Source: Bacteroidales bacterium (GTDB lineage Bacteria; Bacteroidota; Bacteroidia; Bacteroidales; Muribaculaceae). From it: a stretch of 21,852 bases of DNA. A program made the translations under genes and the position numbers. Location of the stretch: positions 1 to 21,852 of the forward strand of contig CAAGJW010000086.1 in assembly GCA_900770215.1 (NCBI GenBank), in the 5' to 3' direction. Below the pieces are notes generated by a model, which searched no databases, was not told the DNA's origin, and saw only the letters and a program-made list of their open reading frames with translations. This document shows, piece after piece, positions 1 through 7,484 of this stretch (the first letter of the stretch is position 1; the number at the start of each line of letters is the position of its first letter).

Positions 1-12
1 AAGTAGTGTTGT

Positions 13-387
13 TTATATCACAAATATACTGATTTTTAGCGAGATACACAAACAAAACCGCAAATAAAACACATAAAGAAAAGCAAAGCCGACACCGATG
101 CCTGCCCTCACAACACCACAAAGAATATGACCCTTTTGACACAGTTTCTGCTTCTCTATGGCCTTGACGGCATCCTCTATCTCTGCCGTCTTCTCCTCGA
201 TCGCCTCCTTGAAGAATTCGTCAAAAAGGCCCGGCTGGCCGTCCGGCACGTTGGGTTTGCGCCTGTCTCTCTTGCTTCCGTAAAGCATGCGTTCAAGATA
301 TGCGATCCGGCACTTGAGTGCCGCCTCGTTCAATCGCATCGCCTGGATCTCGGACAGCAGATCTTCGTATGTGGGCATCTTTTTCAT
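13..387 (-). pseudogene. tnpC: IS66 transposase (TnpC), truncated N-terminal fragment
   Basis: About the first 80 codons (387 down to about 148) read like the N-terminus of an IS66-family transposase: an acidic and basic leucine-rich helical leader, then the family-like YLERMLYGSKRDRRK and the GQPGLFDEFFKEA segment. After the residues AIEKQ the similarity stops. The frame runs on for 44 hydrophobic, unrelated codons to a stop at 13-15. A full TnpC has roughly 500 residues with zinc-binding and DDE catalytic domains, all missing here. The start is 19 bp downstream of the tnpB stop, the usual tight IS66 spacing. The gene is therefore broken, either by deletion or by insertion of another element, and cannot encode an active transposase. 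Confidence 0.8.
21..52 (-). promoter_or_regulatory. Bacteroides-type promoter firing left out of the window
   Basis: Read on the minus strand, a TTTG at 52-49 is followed after exactly 20 nt by TATATTTG at 28-21, a full match to the Bacteroides consensus (TTTG, 19-21 nt, TAnnTTTG). It lies in the AT-rich DNA that replaces the rest of the IS66 transposase gene. It would start a transcript near the window edge, so the gene it serves is outside. The motif match is seen; promoter activity is inferred. Confidence 0.55.
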
Positions 388-406
388 GCCTCTAATTTAC
401 TAAAAA

Positions 407-820
407 TCATCGAAATAGCCAAACTTTTCGCTCTGTTTCTTTCGGTATTCCGCCATCTTTTTCACGTCCGGCAACATCTGTCTGATACCTGCGCCGGCGG
501 GCAGCGCGCGGCGAGATGCCCTCCATCAGCAGCACCAGCTCGTCCCAGCGCATGGACCGGAACCCGATGCCCTGGCGCAGGAATATCCCCGGGTGGAAAC
601 GCCCACGCTCAAGGCGCTTGTAGTACAGCACATATCCGCCGCGCTCCCAATGCAGCAGCTTCATCAATTTGCGGCTGCAGCCCACAAAGGCATAGACATC
701 CCCGTTCGACGGGTCCAGGCCGACTGCCCTCACCTGCCCGCACAACTTGTTGACCCCGGCGCGCATGTCAGTCGGATGTTGCGCCATCACTATACGGTTG
801 TTCTCATTCAAATTAAACAT
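407..820 (-). CDS. tnpB: IS66 family accessory protein TnpB
   Basis: A 137-residue protein of the IS66 Orf2/TnpB family, a small helper required for transposition of IS66 elements. The family features are clear: the opening MFNLNENNRIVMAQHPTDMR, the central GDVYAFVGCSRKLMKLLHW segment, and the WERGGYVLYYKRLERG core followed by a basic RRRRY near the end. I chose the ATG at 820 because the related copy at the right end of the window starts at exactly the same residue; a GTG seven codons upstream is possible. No tnpA precedes it: only about 75 bp separate the start from the element's terminal repeat. The tail after RRRRYQ is longer than in family members I recall and may be lineage-specific. 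Confidence 0.88.
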   Translation of the reverse strand: MFNLNENNRIVMAQHPTDMRAGVNKLCGQVRAVGLDPSNGDVYAFVGCSRKLMKLLHWERGGYVLYYKRLERGRFHPGIFLRQGIGFRSMRWDELVLLMEGISPRAARRRRYQTDVAGREKDGGIPKETERKVWLFR

Positions 821-870
821 GGCAAACGCTTTTTTTGCCACAAAGTTCGCCCGTTGTCCACAAATACAAA

Positions 871-894
871 AGTCGGCCTATTTCGGATGCTTAC
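871..894 (-). repeat. Terminal inverted repeat of the left IS66 element
   Basis: The minus strand from 894 inward shares with the right element (from 21735) the pattern GTAA-x-CATCCGAAAT-xx-GCCG-x-CTTTT, differing at only four positions in about 26. This end faces the interior of the window. Confidence 0.75.
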
Positions 895-980
895 GTAGAT
901 CCTATGCCGCAATCGATACAAGGTCTTAGTGTTCATCCTGACATAGTGGGAGAGGCGCGGTCGTACCCCGTGGAGCGAAG

Positions 981-1015
981 AGGGGGCTGCGCCGTAGTGC
1001 TCGGCGCAGCCCCCT
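981..1015. terminator. Perfect 14-bp GC-rich hairpin 3' of the GLUG gene
   Basis: AGGGGGCTGCGCCG (981-994) and its exact reverse complement (1002-1015) flank a 7-nt loop, TAGTGCT. It lies 46 bp past the GLUG gene stop and 86 bp from the IS66 tip. Neither side carries a long U tract, so it is not a textbook intrinsic terminator. It could still end GLUG transcription or protect the 3' end. The stem is certain; its function is inferred. Confidence 0.5.
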
Positions 1016-1061
1016 GGCTATTGTTGTGGTTGTGAGTTGCATGGGCTCACGGCCATGGTTG

Positions 1062-4000
1062 TTACTTCACGAGAATCTTGCTTGCACGGCAGGTGCCGTT
1101 GCTGTAGATGTCGCGCTTGATATAGACGCCAGCGCTGGTTGGACGCTCGGTGCCGTAGTTCACGCCGTTGATGCCCACATATTCACTCCTCACGATGGCA
1201 GCATCGCTGTTCACGTCGGTCACGCCGGTGGCGCGGGTCACGTTGAAGGTGTAGGTCTTGGTGTGCTGCCCGAAGGTCTTGGTGAGCCAAGCCTCGCCCA
1301 CAGTTGTGGTGTAGACCGTGTTGCCGTCGATATAGAGGTTGCTGCTGCTTGTCCACGTGGTGGAGTCGGGCGTGCCTATGGTCATGCTCTGCGTCACGTT
1401 TTCGGGCGTGTCGCCCTCGGCGAGTACAGGCACTGCTGCATACCAGCCGCACAGCTCGTTGTAGCTGGTGGCGAGCGTGGGATACATGCCAGGCTTGATT
1501 GCCCAGGCCTCGCCCAGGGTTGTGTTCACCAGCTGGCGGGTGGGCAGTGCAGTCACTTGCCAAGTGTCGGCCTGGCCCGTAGCGGCCGCAGCCTTCACAG
1601 TGGGATTCACGTCGCTGTCGTAGTAGCAGTTGGCCACTACAAGGCCTGTGGTGTCGCGCATCACGATATTGCCAGCGTTCACATTGCCAGGCACCACGAT
1701 CTTGCCGGCATTGTAGCAGTTGGTGATCGAGAGGCGCTCGCCGTCATCGTTGGCACCGAAGCCCGAACCGGCTATGCCGCCCACGTTCTGATTGGCCGTG
1801 AGGGTGCCCATGTTGTAGCAATCCTTAATGGTGGCGCGGCCGTAGCCGAAGATGCCACCCACGAGGCCAAAGCGGCTATCGGAGCCGTAGGTCGAGGTGA
1901 CATTGCCCAGGTTGTAGCAGCGCTGCATTGTGCCAGTGCCTATGCCGGCAAAGCCGCCCAGACCGTAGCCCGACGATTCAACGTTGCCGCTGTTCCAGCA
2001 ATCGGTGGCTGTGCCCGAGAAGCTTGCTGCGAAGCCGCCTGTCCAGTTGTCGCTGCCCAGCACGTTGCCCGTGTTGTAGCAGCTGTCGACGTCGACCATC
2101 TCGTCGATGTCGCAGGCAAAGCCCGCTGCATCCCTGACAGCTATCACATCGCCCGTGTTGTAGCAACGGCTCACGCGTGTGGTGTAGCCCTCGTCGCCCT
2201 CAATGTCGATGAGCAGGCCGGCGCACGAGTCGTCGGTGCCGGTGATGTTGCCTGTGTTGTAGCAGTCGATGAGCTGTGCGCCCTTCTTCATTTGGCCAGC
2301 CACGCCTGCAATGTAGTCCTCACCCTCGAGGTCCACATCGTTGTGGCAACCTATCATCACCATCGAGCCAGCATTCCTGTCCATGCCAGCCAGGATGCCT
2401 GCAGTGGGATAGGACGTGCTGGTGAGCTTGCCCTGGTTGCTGCAATACAGTATCGAGTCGTTGCCCATGGCATAGGCCACGATGCCTGCCACGTTGGAGG
2501 CTCCGCTCACTGCGCCATAGTTGGTGCAATGGCTCACGTTGCCTGCGCTTATCGACACGATGCCGCCTGCATAGTTTCTGGTGCCAGTCACCTTGCCGTG
2601 GTTCTCACAGTTGTCGATGAGGCTGCCGTTGCGCTGGTCGCAAGCGATGCCTGCAGCATAGGTGCCGTTGTTGGTCACCGAGCCATAGTTCTTGCAGTCG
2701 ATGATGCGGCTGCCCATGTAGGCCATGGCAGCGATACCGGCAGCATAGCCGCTCTTGTAGCACAGCACGTCGGCCTTGTTCACGCAGTTCTTGATGGTGC
2801 CCCACAGCTGGCCTGCAAAGCTCGAAGTGTAGTCGTAGCCAGTGAACTTGCCACTGCCTATGGTCAAGTCGTGAATGTTGCCGTTGCTGCCCACGCTCTT
2901 GAACAGCGACACATAGCTCACAACGCCCGTCTCGTAGTCGGCCGTCAGGTTGCTGAAGGTCTTGCCGTTGCCGTCGAAGTCGGCATTGAACCGCACAGGA
3001 GCCTCCGACACGGGTGTGTAGTTGACGCCTGTGAAGTCGATGTCGTTCATCACCTTGAAGTGACGGTTGTTGAAGGCAAATTTCTCAACGTTGGTCAAGC
3101 GGGCCAGCTTCTGCATGTCGGCCACAGTCTTGATTTGATAGGGATCATCGCTTGTGCCCTTGCCCTCAAAGAAGTTGGGCATGGCGCGCAGTGCGATCAC
3201 CTTGCTGTAACCGGCCAGCGTGGCCGTGAGGGTGTCGCGGGCACTGGTGGTGTCGTTGGGAATGGCCACCTTGAGTGCCTGCCCGTCGATGGTGAAGTCA
3301 TGGTTCTTGGCCAGTGTCCACACCAGGCTGTCGGCCTTGTAGAGGGTGCCGGCGCTTGTCACGTCGTCGACATTGTCGGGCGCGGCCAGGGTCACCACCA
3401 TCTTGCGCTGGGCCACGGCGCGGGCCTCGTCCTTAAACTGCTTGCGCACGGGGTACTGGCCTGCCACATAGTCGTAGTCGTCGCTCGAGAGGCCGTCGAG
3501 TGCCTTGCCGCTGGTGAGCTCGGCAGTGCTCAGGGCAGTCACGCCCTTGCCAGGTGCCTCGGCCACAGCTCCGTAGTAGGCGAGCTGGCCGTCGTAGTAG
3601 TTGTGGCTCGATGCGGTGTAATTGTCGTTTACGGCCTGTGCACCTATGGCACCGATGTCGGCGCGGGTGCTGGCACACTCAATGATGCCGTAGTTGAGGT
3701 TGCCGCTCAACTCGTTGGTCTTGCTGGTGGGCAGGTTGTAGAAGATGCCGCTCACGTAGTTGTCACCCTTGATGGTGCCCGTGTTCACGTTGCCCGAAAC
3801 CACGACATCGCCGTCGGCCGAAGCACTGTTGTAACCCGATATGCCCGATGCATAGTTGAAGCCTGTCTTCTTAAACAGGGAGTCGACCATCTCGACCGAG
3901 ACATCGCCGTCGTTTTGGCAGTCGGTCACTTTGCCCTTGTTGTAGGCCACGATGCCTGCAGCATTGCTGCTGCCGCTCGTGATATTGCCGGCGTTGTAGC

Positions 4001-7000
4001 AGTTGCTTATGCTGCCGCCAGGTTGCTGATAGCCCACGATGCCGGCGGCATAGGAGCCCATGGTGGTCACGTTGGCATAGTTGCGGCAATTTTGCACGGT
4101 GCCGTAGCTCATGCCCACAAAGGGTGCCACGTAGCTCCAGCCGTAGAACTTGCAGTCGGCGCCCATGTTCAGGTTCTTGAGCACACCGTTTTTGCCCATG
4201 TAGCGTATGAAACCGCCGTAATAGTAGGAGCCCGACGAGGTGGGCTTGCCGTTGGCGGCCACTTTCACGCTGTCGATGCGCATCTTGTAGATGGTGTAGC
4301 CCTGGCCGTCATATTGGCCGTCGAAGGTGTGCTTGCTGTTGTTGTCGCCCACACCCACAAAGTCGGTAGCATAGTTCAGGTCGATGTCGTTGGTCTGAAT
4401 GAAGTAGTCGCCCATGAAGTTCTGGGCATACTCGCTCACGCACTTCGACAGCATCATCAGGTCGTCGTGGTTGGATATCTTGTAGGGATCCTCCTTGGTG
4501 CCGCTGCCTGCAAACACAGCCGGGTTCACCGTCTCGATGGTCACAATCTTGCTCAGGGTGGCAAACTTGTCGTTGCTGGCCACGAGCATGTCGCTGCCGT
4601 TCACGTGCTTCAGGGTCACTTGTCGGCCACTGATGCTCAGACCGTTGGTTTCGGTGGCAAGATTGCCCTCGCTGTCAAGGGCTTTCCACACCACGCTGTT
4701 GCTGGTCGACACAGTGAAGTTGTATTTCACTTTTCTGGTGGTCTCGTTGTTGGCCAGCTGCATGGGCGAAGCGCTCAGCTTGGCTGCCTGAGTGGTTTCC
4801 ATGCCTTTGAGGCGAGGATAAAGCCCGTTGGTATAGACCCAGTTGTCGGTGCTCAGCCCGTTGAGTGCTGTCTTTGAGGTCATGCTTGCAGTGAGCAGGG
4901 CATGAGCTGGCAGACTGTCGACGTTGAGGGCTGTGGTATAGCCAGTGATTTGCACATCATAGTAGCAGTTGAAGAAGGTGGCTGTGTCGCGATCTACCTT
5001 GCCAGTGAAGTCCATGCAATAGCCGTAGATGCCTTGGGTCGAGGTCATGCTGGGAGTGAGCACCTGGCCCGAGTTGTAGCAGTTGTAGAAGTGCGACTTC
5101 CAGTCGCCCAGGCTCGATGGAGCCGAGACATAGCCCACAATGCCGCCCACCTTCTCGGTGGCCTTGGTGTCCATCACCAGGTTGGAGTTGTAGCAGTCGC
5201 TCACCTCGGCTTGCGAGGTCATGCCCACGACGCCGCCAGCCACGCCCACGCTGAACGAGTAGCTCGAGGTCTTGGGTGCGACGGTCATGATCGTGCCGGT
5301 ATTGTAGCATCGTGTGATGGTGTCGTTGATGGCACTGCCTATCACGCCGCCGGCATAGCTGTAGCCTATCTTGTCGTTGAGCGAGCCGGCAAAGTAGCTC
5401 TCGGTGAGTTTGCCGCCCACCTGGCCGCCCACGACGCCGCCCATGCTGCGATACAGCGTGTTGTTGAGCCCGGTGATCTCGACGCTTGCAGTCGAGTTGC
5501 ATCGCGTCACAACCGAGTTCTCGGCATATCCTGCAACGCCGCCTGTAGCACCGTAGCCTGCCAGTTGGCCGCTGCTCGAGCAATCGGTGATGCTGCTCTT
5601 TGAAATGTATCCGGTCACAAGACCGCTGAATGAGCCGTACGATTTCACGTAGCCGTGAGTCACGTTCAGATTGCTGAGCGTGCCGGCGCTGTAGCCCACG
5701 ATGCATGCTGCATAGTTGCCGCGCGTGGAGATGCTCACGCTGTCGGCAGTGAGGTTCTTGATCTCGCTGCCTGCGCCGGCCTTGCCTATGATGCCCGAGT
5801 AGGGCATGATGCCTTGCGCAAAGGTCACATGCTTGATGGTGTGGCCGTCGCCGTCGAAGTGCCCCTCAAAGGGCTTGTCATCGGCCATGCCTGCAGGCCT
5901 CCATTTGCCTGGCCGGCCGGCCATGTCGATGTCGGCGCCCAGTTTCACATATTTGTCCTTGTAGCTTGTGCCCAGGTTCACACTCTCGGCAAAAGCCTCG
6001 AGTTGGGCCGGCGTGGCGATGACATAGGGGTCGGCCTCGGTGCCCGTGCCGCTCCAGTCGAGTGTCTTGGCGGCAGGATAGGAAATGATGCCGCTGTTGA
6101 AGGTGAACTCGGTGCTGCGATACACGCGGGCAAGCACATCGGAGGAGTAGATGCCTATACTCCAGTTGCCCAGTTTTATCGACTGCTCGGTGCCGGTACC
6201 CTTGATATAGGTGTCGCCGAGCATATACTTGCCATTGTCGATGTCGGCTGCATAGGCCATGAAGTTGCCATAGAAGGCGTTGTTAAACAGCACCTGCGGA
6301 GCGATGTCGACGCTCTTGTCGGCGTTGAGCATTACGTTAACGGCGTTGCCTGTGTTGGCAAAGTTCATGATGGCAGCCTCGTTGTCGGCCGTCTGGTAGA
6401 TGTAGACGGGATAGCTGGCCGTGCTGTCGACCTCGGTGGCTCCGTTCTTGGGCAGTGTGGTCACGATGGTGACGCTGGCCGTGGCGTTGCTGGGATAGAA
6501 GTCGCTCTGGCTGTAGGCCGCAAAGGCGTTGCCTGCATACTGGCCACTCACTACAAAGAGGCCCCAGCCGTCGATGCTGAGGTTACCCTTGTCGTCGACC
6601 TGGCCATTGATTGAGACCGACGGGCGTTTGTCGTACACGTGATTGTTGTAGTCGACTTTGCAAAACCAGATGGGGCCGTAGGTCGAGTGGTTGTAAACCA
6701 GCTGGGGGTGCAGGGTCACTGCCCCTGTGGCAGCGTTGTAGCTGCCCCCGATGGTGTCGGTAAATCCACCCAGGTTGAAAATCTGTACCGAGTCGGTGCC
6801 CACGCGGGCGATGCGGCGCATGCCGCCTGCGGCCTTGCCGGCCGTCCCGCTGTAGTCAAACTCGGCGTAGTACCCCTTGGCTGGCAAGGTTGCCGCCTTG
6901 CTCGCCTTCATGGTCTTGCGCGCTCCTGGTGTGGCAGCTGCCTTGCCTGTGCTCCACTTGCCCTTGAGCAGGCGGGGTGTTTCCACCACAGGCACTTGCA

Positions 7001-7175
7001 CCTGTTTCACATCGCGAGCTTGACCCTCACCCTCGGTGGCGTTGAGCATGACGGTGTTCTCGGCCTCGTTGGCGCCCAAGAACTGTGCCGCTTGCTCGAT
7101 TGCCTTGTTTTGTGCTGCCGCCAGAGCTGGCAGCATGATGCACAATACAATGCCGATAAGTAGTTTTTTTGTCAT
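1062..7175 (-). CDS. Giant secreted GLUG-repeat beta-helix protein with T9SS tail
   Basis: A 2037-residue predicted surface protein. I start at the ATG at 7175, which opens a clean signal peptide (MTKKLLIGIVLCIMLPALAAA); a further 21 upstream codons are open but look like leader. After an N-terminal region of about 370 residues come three modules, each opened by a G-x-GT-x-x-DPY-x-I box (Asp near residues 382, 896 and 1344) and a D(I/F)D followed by F-(D/E)-G-x-x-DG-x-G-x-T segment. Each continues into GLUG-type repeats of roughly 25 residues (A/G-GIV-G-Y, then C-x-N, then GN/GD). Ig-like linkers separate the modules. The last 60 residues resemble a T9SS type A sorting domain (AGVYIKRDIYSNG, ending KILVK). 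GLUG proteins are usually adhesins or surface beta-helices; the ligand is unknown. No catalytic motif was recognised. Confidence 0.88.
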   Translation of the reverse strand: MTKKLLIGIVLCIMLPALAAAQNKAIEQAAQFLGANEAENTVMLNATEGEGQARDVKQVQVPVVETPRLLKGKWSTGKAAATPGARKTMKASKAATLPAKGYYAEFDYSGTAGKAAGGMRRIARVGTDSVQIFNLGGFTDTIGGSYNAATGAVTLHPQLVYNHSTYGPIWFCKVDYNNHVYDKRPSVSINGQVDDKGNLSIDGWGLFVVSGQYAGNAFAAYSQSDFYPSNATASVTIVTTLPKNGATEVDSTASYPVYIYQTADNEAAIMNFANTGNAVNVMLNADKSVDIAPQVLFNNAFYGNFMAYAADIDNGKYMLGDTYIKGTGTEQSIKLGNWSIGIYSSDVLARVYRSTEFTFNSGIISYPAAKTLDWSGTGTEADPYVIATPAQLEAFAESVNLGTSYKDKYVKLGADIDMAGRPGKWRPAGMADDKPFEGHFDGDGHTIKHVTFAQGIMPYSGIIGKAGAGSEIKNLTADSVSISTRGNYAACIVGYSAGTLSNLNVTHGYVKSYGSFSGLVTGYISKSSITDCSSSGQLAGYGATGGVAGYAENSVVTRCNSTASVEITGLNNTLYRSMGGVVGGQVGGKLTESYFAGSLNDKIGYSYAGGVIGSAINDTITRCYNTGTIMTVAPKTSSYSFSVGVAGGVVGMTSQAEVSDCYNSNLVMDTKATEKVGGIVGYVSAPSSLGDWKSHFYNCYNSGQVLTPSMTSTQGIYGYCMDFTGKVDRDTATFFNCYYDVQITGYTTALNVDSLPAHALLTASMTSKTALNGLSTDNWVYTNGLYPRLKGMETTQAAKLSASPMQLANNETTRKVKYNFTVSTSNSVVWKALDSEGNLATETNGLSISGRQVTLKHVNGSDMLVASNDKFATLSKIVTIETVNPAVFAGSGTKEDPYKISNHDDLMMLSKCVSEYAQNFMGDYFIQTNDIDLNYATDFVGVGDNNSKHTFDGQYDGQGYTIYKMRIDSVKVAANGKPTSSGSYYYGGFIRYMGKNGVLKNLNMGADCKFYGWSYVAPFVGMSYGTVQNCRNYANVTTMGSYAAGIVGYQQPGGSISNCYNAGNITSGSSNAAGIVAYNKGKVTDCQNDGDVSVEMVDSLFKKTGFNYASGISGYNSASADGDVVVSGNVNTGTIKGDNYVSGIFYNLPTSKTNELSGNLNYGIIECASTRADIGAIGAQAVNDNYTASSHNYYDGQLAYYGAVAEAPGKGVTALSTAELTSGKALDGLSSDDYDYVAGQYPVRKQFKDEARAVAQRKMVVTLAAPDNVDDVTSAGTLYKADSLVWTLAKNHDFTIDGQALKVAIPNDTTSARDTLTATLAGYSKVIALRAMPNFFEGKGTSDDPYQIKTVADMQKLARLTNVEKFAFNNRHFKVMNDIDFTGVNYTPVSEAPVRFNADFDGNGKTFSNLTADYETGVVSYVSLFKSVGSNGNIHDLTIGSGKFTGYDYTSSFAGQLWGTIKNCVNKADVLCYKSGYAAGIAAMAYMGSRIIDCKNYGSVTNNGTYAAGIACDQRNGSLIDNCENHGKVTGTRNYAGGIVSISAGNVSHCTNYGAVSGASNVAGIVAYAMGNDSILYCSNQGKLTSTSYPTAGILAGMDRNAGSMVMIGCHNDVDLEGEDYIAGVAGQMKKGAQLIDCYNTGNITGTDDSCAGLLIDIEGDEGYTTRVSRCYNTGDVIAVRDAAGFACDIDEMVDVDSCYNTGNVLGSDNWTGGFAASFSGTATDCWNSGNVESSGYGLGGFAGIGTGTMQRCYNLGNVTSTYGSDSRFGLVGGIFGYGRATIKDCYNMGTLTANQNVGGIAGSGFGANDDGERLSITNCYNAGKIVVPGNVNAGNIVMRDTTGLVVANCYYDSDVNPTVKAAAATGQADTWQVTALPTRQLVNTTLGEAWAIKPGMYPTLATSYNELCGWYAAVPVLAEGDTPENVTQSMTIGTPDSTTWTSSSNLYIDGNTVYTTTVGEAWLTKTFGQHTKTYTFNVTRATGVTDVNSDAAIVRSEYVGINGVNYGTERPTSAGVYIKRDIYSNGTCRASKILVK

Positions 7176-7251
7176 GATGTTGAAAAGTTTAATAAATGAT
7201 AAAAAGTGAGTAATAAACCTGTTTGGTTGTTGTTTCAAACAATTAGCGTTA

Positions 7252-7259
7252 CAAAGTTA
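7252..7259 (-). promoter_or_regulatory. -7 element upstream of the GLUG gene
   Basis: On the minus strand TAACTTTG fits TAnnTTTG exactly and lies about 75 nt upstream of the chosen ATG. No good TTTG -33 box sits 19-21 nt further upstream, so this is a half-supported promoter. Confidence 0.4.
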
Positions 7260-7394
7260 ATAATTTATTCTTAATGGTTTTGTGTTGCTTATGGTTTGTA
7301 ATATGTAAAAACAAGCAATTTAACTTTTATTATGATTTTGATATTTAATTAAAGTTTTGCATGCTTTTTTTCTTTCTATGATTTGTTGTTCCAT

Positions 7395-7426
7395 GTTGCC
7401 ATTGTCCTGCAATTTTTATAATTTTG
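7395..7426 (+). promoter_or_regulatory. Promoter for glpK-glpF
   Basis: GTTG at 7395-7398 (one mismatch to TTTG), a 20-nt spacer, then TAATTTTG at 7419-7426 matching TAnnTTTG. The predicted start would be near 7433, giving a leader of about 50 nt to the glpK ATG. It shares an AT-rich 309-bp spacer (7176-7484) with the divergent GLUG promoter. I saw no clear operator palindrome. Confidence 0.5.
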
Positions 7427-7484
7427 AACCTAAAGAGATTGAAATCATGAATTTCAACATCATAATACTAAAACCTTCGTAAAT

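Larger units (their letters stand above)
148..894 (-). mobile_element. IS66-family insertion sequence remnant (tnpA-less, ISBst12-like)
   Basis: The element begins at 894 with a terminal sequence that reads GTAAGCATCCGAAATAGGCC on the minus strand. GTAA is the characteristic IS66 tip, and this end matches the terminus of the second element at 21735. It contains tnpB and a truncated tnpC and loses similarity near 148. The order tip, leader of about 75 bp, tnpB, tnpC without tnpA matches the ISBst12-type subgroup as I know it. The far inverted repeat and any 8-bp target duplication are not in the window, so the exact left boundary (about 140-150) is uncertain. Confidence 0.78.

Noticed and set aside
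127..753. Plus-strand open frame of 208 codons across the IS66 genes
   Set aside because: It runs antisense to tnpB and the tnpC fragment, which have recognisable family motifs; the translation resembles nothing.
1026..7163. Almost continuously open plus-strand frame (longest 1283 codons) antisense to the GLUG gene
   Set aside because: It lies wholly opposite a clear repeat protein. Its translation is a low-complexity Val/Ala/His/Gly string with no signal peptide, domain or conserved motif. GC-rich codon bias in the real gene explains the lack of stops.
7176..7238. 21-codon upstream extension of the GLUG protein
   Set aside because: It would place a charged, non-signal stretch ahead of a perfect signal peptide and runs toward the -7 element; the ATG at 7175 is a better start.
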